Shown here: positions 7,461 to 16,569 of the stretch, piece after piece
Layout: the number at the start of each line of letters is the position of its first letter
Numbering within the stretch: the stretch's first letter is position 1
Source of the DNA: Aureimonas endophytica
Lineage (GTDB): Bacteria > Pseudomonadota > Alphaproteobacteria > Rhizobiales > Rhizobiaceae
Assembly: GCF_014642635.1 (NCBI RefSeq)
Contig: NZ_BMIQ01000001.1
Location: 992,001 to 1,056,000 of the forward strand
Reading direction: 5' to 3'
DNA length: 64,000 bases
Notes under the pieces: model-generated
Database searches by the model: none
Told to the model about the DNA's origin: nothing
The model's input: the letters and a program-made list of their open reading frames with translations, nothing else
Made by a program: the position numbers and the translations under genes

Positions 7461-8963
7461 ATGACGGAACTCCTCGACGCCCGCGCGACCCCTGTCCTTC
7501 GCATCCCGGAGGCGGCGCCCGGCCGCCCCTTCGACGACGCCGCAGAGGCGGTCGCCGAATTGCGACGCCTCTACGACACGGCGACCCGGTTCCTGCGCCA
7601 GAGCTTCGACGACGTGTTGAAGAGCGGCGATGTCAGCCGGCGCTATCGCGCCTTCTATCCGCAGCTTTCGCTGATCACGAGCGGTCACGGCCGCATCGAT
7701 TCGCGCCTGTCCTACGGCCATGTGCCGAGCCCCGGCACCTATGCCACGAGCGTCACACGGCCGGATCTCTTCGAGAACTACCTGAAGGAGCAGATCGGCC
7801 TTCTGGTGCGCAATCACGGCGGCCCGGTGACGGTCGGCGATTCGACCACGCCGATCCCGCTGCATTTCGCCTTTCCCGAGGGTAGTCACGTCGACGGCGC
7901 CTCGGCCGACCGGCTGGCCAAGCCCCTGCGCGACATCTTCGACGTGCCGGATCTCGCCTCGACCGACGACCGCATCGTCAACGGCAATTTCGAGCCGCGC
8001 CCCGGCGAGCCGATGCCGCTGGCGCCCTTCACGGCGCAGCGCGTCGACTATTCGTTGCACCGCCTCGCCCATTACACGGCGACGAGCCCCTGGCACTTCC
8101 AGAACTACGTGCTCTTCACGAACTACCAGTTCTATGTGGACGAGTTCTGCGCGCTGGCCCGCGCCAAGATGGCGGCCGGCGGCGAGGGCTATGAGAGCTT
8201 CGTCGAGCCCGGCAATCTGGTGACGCCCGCCGGCGCGCGCGAGCCGGTGAGCGGCCTGCCCTCCGTGCGGCTGCCGCAGATGCCGGCCTATCACCTGACG
8301 GCGGCGAACGGCCGTGGCATCACCATGGTCAATATCGGCGTCGGCCCGTCCAACGCGAAGACGATCACCGATCACGTCGCGGTGCTGCGGCCGCATGCCT
8401 GGCTGATGCTCGGCCATTGCGCCGGCCTGCGGAACACCCAGGCGCTCGGCGACTATGTCCTCGCCCATGCCTATGTGCGCGAGGACCACGTGCTCGACGC
8501 CGACCTGCCGGTCTGGGTGCCGATCCCGCCGCTCGCCGAGGTGCAGGTGGCGCTGGAACAGGCGGTGGCGGAAGTCACCGGCCTTTCCGGCTACGAACTG
8601 AAGAAGATCATGCGCACCGGCACGGTGGCGACGATCGACAACCGCAATTGGGAACTGCGCGACCAGAAGGAACCGGTGGAGCGCCTGTCGCGCTCGCGCG
8701 CCGTGGCGCTCGACATGGAATCGGCGACGATCGCGGCGAACGGCTTCCGCTTCCGCGTGCCTTACGGCACCCTGCTCTGCGTTTCGGACAAGCCGCTGCA
8801 TGGCGAATTGAAGCTGCCCGGCATGGCGACGGACTTCTACAAGCGGCAGGTCGCCCAGCATCTGCGGATCGGCATCCGGACGATGGAGAAGCTCGCCGAC
8901 ATGCCGCCGGAGCGGCTGCATTCGCGCAAGCTGCGCTCCTTCTTCGAGCCGGCCTTCCAGTAA
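7461..8963 (+). CDS. amn: AMP nucleosidase
   Basis: This 500-residue protein matches AMP nucleosidase, which hydrolyses AMP to adenine and ribose 5-phosphate in purine salvage. The N-terminal half is the AMP-nucleosidase-specific domain (YDTATRFLRQSFDDVLKSGD; YPQLSLITSGHGRIDSRLSYG). The C-terminal half is the phosphorylase-like catalytic domain (NIGVGPSNAKTITDHVAVLRP; GHCAGLR; ALDMESATIAANGFRFRVPYG). The length is usual for the family. The EEP-family gene follows after 12 bases and may be cotranscribed. Cytoplasmic. Confidence 0.95.
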   Translation: MTELLDARATPVLRIPEAAPGRPFDDAAEAVAELRRLYDTATRFLRQSFDDVLKSGDVSRRYRAFYPQLSLITSGHGRIDSRLSYGHVPSPGTYATSVTRPDLFENYLKEQIGLLVRNHGGPVTVGDSTTPIPLHFAFPEGSHVDGASADRLAKPLRDIFDVPDLASTDDRIVNGNFEPRPGEPMPLAPFTAQRVDYSLHRLAHYTATSPWHFQNYVLFTNYQFYVDEFCALARAKMAAGGEGYESFVEPGNLVTPAGAREPVSGLPSVRLPQMPAYHLTAANGRGITMVNIGVGPSNAKTITDHVAVLRPHAWLMLGHCAGLRNTQALGDYVLAHAYVREDHVLDADLPVWVPIPPLAEVQVALEQAVAEVTGLSGYELKKIMRTGTVATIDNRNWELRDQKEPVERLSRSRAVALDMESATIAANGFRFRVPYGTLLCVSDKPLHGELKLPGMATDFYKRQVAQHLRIGIRTMEKLADMPPERLHSRKLRSFFEPAFQ

Positions 8964-8975
8964 AGTCCGGCCGCG

Positions 8976-10001
8976 ATGCGCTCGATCTCCGTCCGCCGGC
9001 CGCGCCTGTCCTGGCGCCGCGTGGTCGCGCTCGCCGCGGCGGCGCTCACCCTATTCGTCGCTCTCGGCTTCTTCGGCGGCCTCGTGCCGCTTTTCGACAC
9101 GTTCGGCCAGTTCCGCGCCCATGGCGCGATCCTGCTCCTCGTCCTCGTGCCGCCGCTCCTCTTCCAGCGGCGCTTCGGGCTCGGCGGCGCCGCATGCCTC
9201 GTCGGCTTGCTCGCCCTTTATACGGTCCTGCCCTTCCTGCCGCTGGCGACGCCGCCGGCGGATCCGGCTCCCGGCGCGCCGCGCTATACGCTCCTGCAGA
9301 TGAACCTGCGCTTCGACGCGCCCGAGCCGGACAAGGCCCTCAGCCTCATCGCGCGGCTGCGCCCGGATGTCGTCACCCTGGAGGAACTGACCGGCGAGTG
9401 GCAGACCGCCCTCGAACGGATGAGTTCCGCCTATCCCTACCAGTTCTACTGCCGGAGCCGGAAGGCGGATGGCGACGTCGCCATCCTGTCGCGCCGTCCC
9501 TTTCTCGGCAGCGTGCCGGGGCGCGAGGCGACTGGCACCGACTGCGACCTCGCCAACCGGTTCGCCGTGAAGACCGTGGACTTCAACGGCCTGCCCGTGG
9601 TGATCGGCGCCGAACATCTGCGCTGGCCCTGGCCGGGCGGCCAGCACCGCATGGTGGCTTCGCTCGCGCCGCTGCTCGGCCGCCTGAGCGATCCGCTGAT
9701 CATCGCCGGCGACTTCAACTCGGCCCCCTGGACGGCCACGATGCAGGCCTATGCGAAGGCGAGCCACACGCGCCTCGTCGGCGGGATCGGCCCGAGCTGG
9801 ATCGCCGAATTCCTGCCGCCGGAACTCGGCCGCTATCTCGGCCTGCCGATCGACAACGTCCTCGTCTCGGACGGCGTCGAGGTGCTCGGCGTCCAGCGCG
9901 TGGAAGCGACGAGCTCCGACCACCTGCCGGTGCTCCTCACTTTCACCATGCGCTTCGCCTTGCCGGAAGAACCGGAAGTGCGCAGCGCGACGTTGCGATA
10001 G
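8976..10001 (+). CDS. Membrane-anchored endonuclease/exonuclease/phosphatase family protein
   Basis: This 341-residue protein has two or three N-terminal membrane helices (about residues 11-35, 47-63 and 67-85) followed by an EEP catalytic domain. Recognisable EEP motifs are LQMNLRF (Asn), TLEELTGEW (metal-binding Glu), IAGDFNSAPWTATM (Asp/Asn) and SSDHLPVLLTF (Asp-His). The topology would place the EEP domain outside the membrane, as in YafD/VanX-like membrane EEP proteins. The substrate may be a phosphodiester or phospholipid and is not predictable. It lies 12 bases after amn and converges with the next gene. Confidence 0.85.
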   Translation: MRSISVRRPRLSWRRVVALAAAALTLFVALGFFGGLVPLFDTFGQFRAHGAILLLVLVPPLLFQRRFGLGGAACLVGLLALYTVLPFLPLATPPADPAPGAPRYTLLQMNLRFDAPEPDKALSLIARLRPDVVTLEELTGEWQTALERMSSAYPYQFYCRSRKADGDVAILSRRPFLGSVPGREATGTDCDLANRFAVKTVDFNGLPVVIGAEHLRWPWPGGQHRMVASLAPLLGRLSDPLIIAGDFNSAPWTATMQAYAKASHTRLVGGIGPSWIAEFLPPELGRYLGLPIDNVLVSDGVEVLGVQRVEATSSDHLPVLLTFTMRFALPEEPEVRSATLR

Positions 10002-10033
10002 GGCCGGGTCCGCTCAGCGGCTTCGGCCCGTCC

Positions 10034-10429
10034 TCAGGCCGCCGTCGTGCGCGGCGTGGGGTCGGTCATGCGTATGACGATGCCGTCCGGGATGAAGAAG
10101 CCGTTCAGCATATTGCTCGACAGCGACAGGTCTCCCTGCCTGTCGCCGCCATAGATCGCCGCGAGCGCGCGAATGGCGGGATGATCGAAGGGTACGAGCC
10201 GCACCGCCGAGGGCGAAAGATCGATCCTCGACCCTGCCCGCGAAAGCACGGTGGAGACCGTGCGATAGAACTCATGCTTGTCGGGTTTCGGCACGGCCGG
10301 CACGACCCATAATCGCCAAGCGTCGAGATCCGTATCGTGGACCCAAAGCGCGGCATCCGGCCGGAACCTGGTCTTGTCGAGCTCGTCCAGGAAAAGATGG
10401 CCGTTCGTCACCAGTAAGCTTTTATCCAC
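10034..10429 (-). CDS. Uncharacterised partner gene overlapping a HEPN gene
   Basis: This 131-residue protein has no recognised domain. It includes GHLFLDELDKTRFRPDAALW and LSRAGSRIDLSPSAVRLVPF, with an alpha/beta look and no signal or membrane segment. The GTG at 10429 is chosen because GGAG stands 7 bases upstream. A second GTG at 10411 would give an exact GTGA overlap with the HEPN stop. Either way it overlaps the HEPN gene, so translation is coupled. HEPN proteins are often paired with a nucleotidyltransferase-type partner, but I see no GSxxxxDxD motif here, so this is not a standard MNT antitoxin. Function unknown. Confidence 0.6.
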   Translation of the reverse strand: MDKSLLVTNGHLFLDELDKTRFRPDAALWVHDTDLDAWRLWVVPAVPKPDKHEFYRTVSTVLSRAGSRIDLSPSAVRLVPFDHPAIRALAAIYGGDRQGDLSLSSNMLNGFFIPDGIVIRMTDPTPRTTAA

Positions 10430-10821
10430 TCGAAAACTCCGTGTTCCGAGGAACCGACCGCCGCCAGCATCAGGCTCGCCATGTCCGCATCGATACTGGC
10501 ATATCGAGCGTCGGGGTGCCATTCCGTGACGATGATCCAGTTCGAGCCGAAGTCGCTGTCGCCGTCGCACCGTCGCTTCAGTTCCGCCGTCAGCCCCGCG
10601 AGTCCGATCAGCTTGTCGAGATCGTGACTGAAGATGCCGTTGATGAACCCCCGTTCGGGAATGACCTCGGCCACGATCTGCCGTGCGATGCAGGCCTTGG
10701 GGCCGATCTCGATCGCATAGCCCGCCAGATAGTAGGCGTTCGCGAAACGTCCGTTGGCGAGAAGCAGTTGCGCGTCGGCGAGCTTGGCCTCCGCCGCTCG
10801 CCGCAGATCGTCGCGCCGCAT
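10408..10821 (-). CDS. HEPN-domain protein
   Basis: This 137-residue helical protein has the HEPN pattern: AAEAKLADAQLLLANGRFAN with AYYLAGYAIEIGPKACIARQ, then SHDLDKLIGLAGL, then TEWHPDARYAS, and a terminal FEWIKAYW. The Rx4-6H catalytic motif of HEPN ribonucleases is not visible, so an RNase activity is doubtful. It begins 11 bases after the ETF-QO stop on the same strand and overlaps its unknown partner. It may be a binding or scaffold HEPN, or part of a two-gene defence or toxin-antitoxin-like module; this is inference. Confidence 0.8.
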   Translation of the reverse strand: MRRDDLRRAAEAKLADAQLLLANGRFANAYYLAGYAIEIGPKACIARQIVAEVIPERGFINGIFSHDLDKLIGLAGLTAELKRRCDGDSDFGSNWIIVTEWHPDARYASIDADMASLMLAAVGSSEHGVFEWIKAYW

Positions 10822-10832
10822 CGTCGCCCGCC

Positions 10833-12497
10833 TCACATCGTCTGATAGACCGGTCCCTCGCCGCCCTGGGGCGGGACCCAGGTGATGTTCTGGTTCGGGT
10901 CCTTGATGTCGCAGGTCTTGCAGTGGACGCAGTTCTGCGCGTTGATCACGAAGCGCGGCTCGCCGCTCTCCTCCCGCCATTCGTAGACGCCGGCCGGGCA
11001 GTAGCGCTGCGACAGGCCGGCATAGACGTCGTGCTCGGAGCGCTTCTGCAGCTCCATGTCCTTCACCTTGAGATGGACCGGCTGGTCCTCCTCGTGATTG
11101 GTGTTGGAGAGGAAGACCGAGGACAGACGGTCGAAGGTGAGCACCCCGTCCGGCTTCGGATAGTCGATCACCCGGCATTCGGCGGCGGGCTTCGTCGCGG
11201 CATAGTCCGGCTTGCCGTGCTTCAGCGTGCCGAAGAAGGAGAAATTGCCGAGGAGCTGATTGCACCACATGTCGAAGGCGCCGAGCGCGACGCCCAGCGC
11301 CGTGCCGTAGCGCGACCAGAGCGGCTTGACGTTGCGCACCGGCTTCAGATCGCGGCCGATGGAGGATTGCCGCCAGCCGTTCTCGTAGTCGTGGAGCCGG
11401 TCGCGGCTGCGCCCCTCGCGGATCGCCGCCACCGCCGCCTGCGCGGCCTGCATGCCCGACGCCATCGCGTTGTGGACGCCCTTGATGCGCGGCACGTTGA
11501 CGAAGCCGGCCGAGCAGCCGATCAGCGCGCCGCCCGGAAAGACCAGCTTCGGCACCGACTGCCAGCCGCCTTCGGTGATGGCGCGCGCGCCATAGGCGAG
11601 GCGCTTGCCGCCGGCGAGAAGCTCGGCGATGTCGGGATGCGTCTTATAGCGCTGGAATTCCTCGAAGGGCGAAAGATACGGGTTCTCGTAGTTCAGATGA
11701 ACGACGAAGCCGACATAAACCTGGTTGCCTTCGAGGTGATAGAGGAAGGAGCCGCCGCCGGTCTTCATGTCGAGCGGCCAGCCGAAGGAATGCTGGACGA
11801 GGCCCGGCACCGCCTTTTTCGGATCGATCTCCCAGAGTTCCTTGATGCCGATGCCGAACTTGCCGGGCTCGCGGTCGTCGGAGAGGCCATAGGCGTGGAT
11901 CGCCTGCTTGGCGAGCGAGCCGCGCACGCCCTCGCCGAGAAAGACATATTTGCCGAACAGCGCCATGCCGCGCTGATAGGCCGGCCCCGGCTCGCCGTCG
12001 CGGCCGATGCCCATGTCGCCCGTCGCGACGCCGATCACCGCGTTCGACTCGTCGAAGAGCAGCTCGGCCGCCGCGAAGCCCGGATAGATCTCGACGCCGA
12101 GCGCCTCCGCCTTCTCGGCCAGCCATTTGCAGACGAGGCCGAGCGAGACGACGTAATTGCCCTCGTTGTCCATGATCTTCGGCATGGCGAAGGTCGGCAG
12201 GCGGACGCGCCCCTGCGGCCCGTAGAAATAGAACCGGTCCTTCGTCACCTTCTGGCGGATCGGCGTCTCCTCCTCGCGCCATTCCGGCAGGAGCTCGTCG
12301 AGGGCGGAGGGATCGAGGACGCAGCCGGACAGGATGTGGATGCCGACCTCGGCGGCCTTTTCCAGGACGACGACCGAGAGATCGGGATCGAGCTGCTTCA
12401 GCCGGATCGCCGCCGCCAGCCCCGCCGGCCCCGCGCCGACGATCACCACGTCGAATTCCATCGACTCGCGTTCGGGCAGCGCCTCGTTGCCGTTCAT
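10833..12497 (-). CDS. Electron transfer flavoprotein-ubiquinone oxidoreductase
   Basis: This 554-residue membrane-associated iron-sulfur flavoprotein transfers electrons from ETF to the quinone pool during fatty acid and amino acid oxidation. The FAD dinucleotide motif is near the N-terminus (DVVIVGAGPAGLAAAIRLKQ). The middle carries the quinone-binding region (GYxSPFEEF-like: NPYLSPFEEFQRYKTHP). The C-terminus has the 4Fe-4S ferredoxin-like cluster site (RYCPAGVYEW; NAQNCVHCKTCDIKDPNQ). Length and ending (GGEGPVYQTM) match the family. The ATG at 12497 has GAGAGGGAGG just upstream. Longer upstream frames are shadows of the divergent region and of the UDG gene. Confidence 0.96.
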   Translation of the reverse strand: MNGNEALPERESMEFDVVIVGAGPAGLAAAIRLKQLDPDLSVVVLEKAAEVGIHILSGCVLDPSALDELLPEWREEETPIRQKVTKDRFYFYGPQGRVRLPTFAMPKIMDNEGNYVVSLGLVCKWLAEKAEALGVEIYPGFAAAELLFDESNAVIGVATGDMGIGRDGEPGPAYQRGMALFGKYVFLGEGVRGSLAKQAIHAYGLSDDREPGKFGIGIKELWEIDPKKAVPGLVQHSFGWPLDMKTGGGSFLYHLEGNQVYVGFVVHLNYENPYLSPFEEFQRYKTHPDIAELLAGGKRLAYGARAITEGGWQSVPKLVFPGGALIGCSAGFVNVPRIKGVHNAMASGMQAAQAAVAAIREGRSRDRLHDYENGWRQSSIGRDLKPVRNVKPLWSRYGTALGVALGAFDMWCNQLLGNFSFFGTLKHGKPDYAATKPAAECRVIDYPKPDGVLTFDRLSSVFLSNTNHEEDQPVHLKVKDMELQKRSEHDVYAGLSQRYCPAGVYEWREESGEPRFVINAQNCVHCKTCDIKDPNQNITWVPPQGGEGPVYQTM

Positions 12498-12692
12498 CGC
12501 CCCTCCCTCTCCATCCACTCGCCACGCTTGGCGCCGGCCCGGCGCCTGCCCGCCTTGGAACATTTCCAACCCGATCCGCGAGACATAGACGGCTCCCCCG
12601 CCGGCATCAAATGTCCTGGATGAGACAGGCTTCATCCCTTTGGGAAAAAACCGCCATATCGCCGGCCGCCCCACTCGGGCTATGAAGGCGCC

Positions 12693-13565
12693 ATGACGGA
12701 CGGGAACAGTTCCGCGACGCCGCGCGAGGCGGCGGCCGCCCTCCTCGACTGGTACGCGCTGGCCGGGATCGACACGATCCTCGGCGAGGCGCCGCGCGAC
12801 CGTTTCGCCGAGACGGCGGCGCTCCAGGCGGCGCGGGCGCGCCCGGCCCCGCCGCCCCCCGCCCCGCCGCCGGAAGAGCCGCCGCCGCGCGCCAGCGCCG
12901 CGGCCGCCGCCCGCCCGGCGGTCGCCGTGCCGGACGACGTCGCCGTCGCCCAGGCCCGCGACATAGCCGCCCGCGCCCAAAGCCTCGACGCGCTGCGCGC
13001 CGGCCTCATGACCTTCCAGGGCTGCAACCTGCGGCTGACGGCGAAGAACACGGTGTTCGGCGACGGCGATCCGGCGGCCCGCGTGATGCTGATCGGCGAG
13101 GCGCCGGGCCGCGAGGAGGACATCGCGGGCGTTCCCTTCGTCGGCCGCTCCGGCCAATTGCTCAATCGCATGCTGGCGGCGATCGGCATCGCCCGCGAGA
13201 CGATGTGGATCACCAATACCGTGCCCTGGCGCCCGCCGGGCAACCGCCCGCCGACGCCGGCCGAGACGGAGATCTGCCTGCCCTTCGTCGCCCGCCAGAT
13301 CGAGCTGGTGCGGCCGAAGCTCTTGATCTGCCTCGGCTCGCCGGCGACCAAGGCGATCCTGCGCAACGAGGAGGGCATTCTGCGCCTGCGCGGCAAATGG
13401 CTGAGCTATGCCTACGGGCCGCAGGACGCGGAGACACTGCCGGCGATCCCGATGCTGCACCCGGCCTATCTCCTGCGCCAGCCGGCGCAGAAGAAGCTCG
13501 CCTGGCGCGATCTCCTCGCGGTGCGGGCGAAGCTGGACGAGCTCGGCGAGACGCCCGGCGAATGA
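12693..13565 (+). CDS. Uracil-DNA glycosylase, family 4-like
   Basis: This 290-residue protein removes uracil from DNA by the family 4 mechanism. It has an N-terminal 90-residue extension with a Pro/Ala/Glu-rich linker (about residues 52-75), then the catalytic domain. Motif A is GEAPGREEDIAGVPFVGRSG and motif B is MLHPAYLLRQPAQKK. Canonical family 4 enzymes bind a 4Fe-4S cluster with a CxxC pair before motif A; here only one Cys is present there (FQGCNLRL). Two further Cys are in TEICLPF and LLICLGS, so only three Cys are in the usual positions. Alphaproteobacterial members often look like this. Start chosen at the first ATG, in a 195-base gap divergent from ETF-QO. Confidence 0.9.
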   Translation: MTDGNSSATPREAAAALLDWYALAGIDTILGEAPRDRFAETAALQAARARPAPPPPAPPPEEPPPRASAAAAARPAVAVPDDVAVAQARDIAARAQSLDALRAGLMTFQGCNLRLTAKNTVFGDGDPAARVMLIGEAPGREEDIAGVPFVGRSGQLLNRMLAAIGIARETMWITNTVPWRPPGNRPPTPAETEICLPFVARQIELVRPKLLICLGSPATKAILRNEEGILRLRGKWLSYAYGPQDAETLPAIPMLHPAYLLRQPAQKKLAWRDLLAVRAKLDELGETPGE

Positions 13566-13684
13566 CGGTTTCGGCCCGTCTTCTGTCGTCATCGCGGGCT
13601 GGCGGAGCGCCTTCCGCCTGCTAGAGGAGGCGGGCGGAGACGGCGCGACCGCGCGTCTTCGTCCGCTTCGCGTCCAGGCCCGCC

Positions 13685-14932
13685 ATGTCCACCCTGCTTC
13701 CGATCGTCTCGCTGCTCCTGTCCGTCTTCTTCCTGATGTCGGGGGCGGGTCTCCTCGGTATCGTCCTGCCGGTGCGCGGCTCGATCGAGGGCTGGTCCAC
13801 CTATGAGATCGGCCTTCTCGGCACCGGCTATGCCGTCGCCTTCACGGTCGGCTGCCTGCTCGTGCCGCGCCTGTTGCGGCGGGTCGGCCATGTGCGGACC
13901 TTTTCCAGCCTCTGCGCCCTCCTCGCCATCGCGGTGCTGCTCAACGCGCTGGTGGTGCACCCGATCGCCTGGATCGTCTTTCGCGGCACGGCGGGCTTTG
14001 CCCTCGCCGGCAGCTACATGGTGATCGAGAGCTGGCTGAACGAGCGCGTCAACAACGAGACGCGCGGCCGCATCTTCTCGATCTACATGATCGTCTCGAT
14101 GTCGGCGATGATGAGCGGCCAGTTCATGATGCCGCTCGCCCGGCCGGAAACGCCCAATCCCTTCATGTTCTGCGCGATCCTCTTCGCGCTGGCGGTCATC
14201 CCGACCGCCCTGTCGCGGGCGCCGTCTCCCAAGCCGCTCGAAGCGGTGAAGCTCGACCTGCAGGTGATCTTCCGCAACTCGCCCGCTGCCGCCGTCGGCG
14301 TCTTCCTCGCCGGCATGATCTCGGGCTCGTGGAACAACATGGCCCCGGTCTTCGCCCAGCGCATCGGCTTCTCGACGGCCGAGATCGCGGCCCTGCTCGC
14401 CGTGACGCAGGCCGGCGGCATCGCCCTGCAATATCCGCTCGGCCGCGTTTCCGACCGGGTCGACCGCCGCCATGTGATGACCGGCATCGGGCTCCTCGGC
14501 CTCGCGGTCGCCCTGTTCGGCCTGTTCTTCCTGCGCCACGACGTCGTTCTGGTGCTCGCCACGGCCTTCGTGCTCGGCAGCGTCGCCTATCCGGCCTATT
14601 CGCTCGCCGTCGCCCATGCCAACGACTATGCGCGACCGGCCGATTTCGTGCGCCTGTCCGGCGGCCTCCTCATCCTTTACGGCTTCGGCACGATGGGCGG
14701 GCCGCTCTTCTCCGCCTGGCTGATGGAGCGGCTGGGTCCGAGCGGCATCTTCGCGGCGACGGGCGCCGGCCACGGCCTCTATGCCGCCTATGCCTTCTAC
14801 CGCACCTTCCGCCGACAGGCGCCGCCCGTCTCGGCGCGGCCGGATTTCCGCTCCACCCCGCTCGCCCGGACGCAGACGCCGGCGGCGCTGCGCCTCGACC
14901 CGCGCTCGGAGGAAAAGCCGAGCGGCGCCTGA
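13685..14932 (+). CDS. Major facilitator superfamily transporter (YcaD/UMF1-like sugar or drug MFS)
   Basis: This 415-residue inner-membrane protein has about twelve hydrophobic helices, beginning with LLPIVSLLLSVFFLMSGAGLLG. The MFS loop 2-3 region is PRLLRRVGHVRTF, and the loop 8-9 counterpart is GRVSDRVDRRHVM. The ESWLNERVNNETRGRIFSIYM segment is typical of the YcaD-like MFS group. A polar C-terminal tail of about 40 residues follows. Substrate unknown. It stands alone between UDG and a convergent GNAT gene. Confidence 0.88.
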   Translation: MSTLLPIVSLLLSVFFLMSGAGLLGIVLPVRGSIEGWSTYEIGLLGTGYAVAFTVGCLLVPRLLRRVGHVRTFSSLCALLAIAVLLNALVVHPIAWIVFRGTAGFALAGSYMVIESWLNERVNNETRGRIFSIYMIVSMSAMMSGQFMMPLARPETPNPFMFCAILFALAVIPTALSRAPSPKPLEAVKLDLQVIFRNSPAAAVGVFLAGMISGSWNNMAPVFAQRIGFSTAEIAALLAVTQAGGIALQYPLGRVSDRVDRRHVMTGIGLLGLAVALFGLFFLRHDVVLVLATAFVLGSVAYPAYSLAVAHANDYARPADFVRLSGGLLILYGFGTMGGPLFSAWLMERLGPSGIFAATGAGHGLYAAYAFYRTFRRQAPPVSARPDFRSTPLARTQTPAALRLDPRSEEKPSGA

Positions 14933-14983
14933 CTGCCCACTGCCGGCGGAATTGCCGCTCGCGGCGCCGCTGAAGGTGGTCAA

Positions 14984-15412
14984 TCACGGACCCGGGTGAA
15001 GCGCCTTCGACAGAAAGAAGCGCGTGCGCTCGCCGACGAAGCGCGGCAGGCTGCCGAAGACGGCATAGCCCGCCGCCTCGTAGGCCCGCTTCGCCACTGG
15101 GTTGAACGTATCGATCCAGGCGGAATGGCAGCCGCGCCGCAGCGCCTCCGCCTCGGCCTCGGCGAGGAGGCGCCCCGCCATGCCCTTGCCGCGCTCGGCT
15201 TCGGCCAGCCAGAGCTGGCCGGTGAAGAGCCAGTTCCAGGCGGTGAAGCCGACGAGGCCGCCCGTCACCGGCCCGCCCGCCTCCGGCCGCAGCAGGACGG
15301 CGAGCGGGCGCCGGTCAGGCTCGCCGACCTCGGCGGCGTTGAAGGCGGTCAGCTGCCGCAGCACGCGGTCGAGATCGGCGGGATCGGCCTGTTCCAGAAC
15401 CTCGATCGGCAT
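14984..15412 (-). CDS. GNAT family N-acetyltransferase
   Basis: This 142-residue protein has the GNAT acetyl-CoA binding signature (LWLAEAERGKGMAGRLLAEAE, motif A with R/Q-x-x-G-x-G/A). Motif B follows (NPVAKRAYEAAGYAVFGSLP). It probably acetylates a small molecule or protein amine; substrate unknown. It starts 10 bases after the stop of the EamA permease gene on the same strand, so the two likely form an operon. Confidence 0.87.
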   Translation of the reverse strand: MPIEVLEQADPADLDRVLRQLTAFNAAEVGEPDRRPLAVLLRPEAGGPVTGGLVGFTAWNWLFTGQLWLAEAERGKGMAGRLLAEAEAEALRRGCHSAWIDTFNPVAKRAYEAAGYAVFGSLPRFVGERTRFFLSKALHPGP

Positions 15413-15422
15413 GAAGCCTCCG

Positions 15423-16376
15423 TCATGGCGAGGGCGGCGAGACCTTGCGCGCCTTGCGCCGCTCGATGCCGAGCTGGTGCTCGCGGAAGATGATGTAGAT
15501 GCCCGCCGCGACGACGACGAGACCGCCGACGAGCGTCGAGGGCGTCACGATCTCCTCGAACAGAAAGGCGCCGAGGGCGATCGCGAGGACAAGCGAGGTA
15601 TATTCGAAGGGCGCGATGGTCGAAGCGTCCGCGTAGCGATAGCAGCCGGTGAGGAGGAGCTGGCCGACACCGCCGCAGAGCCCGGCGCAGACGAGGAGGA
15701 CGGCCTGGTCCGAGCGCGGCCAGACCCAGCCGAAGGGCAGGGAGACGAGCGCGATCGTGCTGGAGGTCAGCGTGAAATAGACGACGATCGTCGCGGTCTT
15801 CTCCGTCCTGACGAGGCGGCGGATCTGGATCATCGCGACCGCCGAGACGGCGGCGGCCCCGAGGGAAGCGAGAATGCCGACGCCCTCCGCCCGGTCGAAG
15901 CCTTCCGAGAAAAGCGTCAGCTTCGGCAGCGAGACGATGAGGATGCCCACCAGCCCGACCAGAACCGCCGACCAGCGATAGAGCCGCACCTTCTCCTTCA
16001 GGAACAGCGCGGCGAAGACGACGGTGAGCAGCGGGGCGCCGTAGGAGATCGAGATCCATTCGGGATAGGGCAGCCGCGTCAGCGCGAAGAAGCCGAGCCC
16101 CATGGAGGTGACGCCGATCAGGCCGCGAAAGAAATGGCCGGGAAGATCGTCGGTCCTCAGCGCCGTTGCGAGATCGCCCAGCCACCAGAGATAGAGGGCG
16201 ACGGGGACGAGGGCGAAGAAGGACCGGAAGAACACGATCTCGCCGGCCGGAATGCCCTCGCCCGCCAGCTTGATCAGCGTCTGCATGGCGACGAAGACGA
16301 TCACCGAGACGACCTTCAGCAGGATGCCGCGCAGGGGATCGCCACCGCGATCGACGGCTGCCGGGGAGAGGGTCAT
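15423..16376 (-). CDS. EamA/DMT-family permease
   Basis: This 317-residue inner-membrane protein has ten predicted helices in two EamA repeats, ending in a basic tail (EHQLGIERRKARKVSPPSP). The PFEYTSLVLAIALGAFLFEE segment near helix 9 is diagnostic of the drug/metabolite transporter superfamily. The ATG at 16376 follows a purine-rich AAAGG; the longer frame to 16520 adds an Arg-rich leader that looks non-coding. Probably a metabolite exporter. Cotranscribed with the GNAT gene. Confidence 0.88.
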   Translation of the reverse strand: MTLSPAAVDRGGDPLRGILLKVVSVIVFVAMQTLIKLAGEGIPAGEIVFFRSFFALVPVALYLWWLGDLATALRTDDLPGHFFRGLIGVTSMGLGFFALTRLPYPEWISISYGAPLLTVVFAALFLKEKVRLYRWSAVLVGLVGILIVSLPKLTLFSEGFDRAEGVGILASLGAAAVSAVAMIQIRRLVRTEKTATIVVYFTLTSSTIALVSLPFGWVWPRSDQAVLLVCAGLCGGVGQLLLTGCYRYADASTIAPFEYTSLVLAIALGAFLFEEIVTPSTLVGGLVVVAAGIYIIFREHQLGIERRKARKVSPPSP

Positions 16377-16569
16377 GGACTGCCTTTCGCGCGGGACGGC
16401 CGCGGCTCGCCGGCCCCCTCGCCTCGCTGGGGAGCGAGCGGCCCGGCAAGGGAGCCGCATCGCGCGGTCTGGATAGGCCTCGAAGTTCCGCCATGCAAGG
16501 CGGCGCGATCCGTTTGGCAAAGGCGGCGGGGAGGTCTATCCAAGGCGGGAGAAGACGCAGGACAAACCG

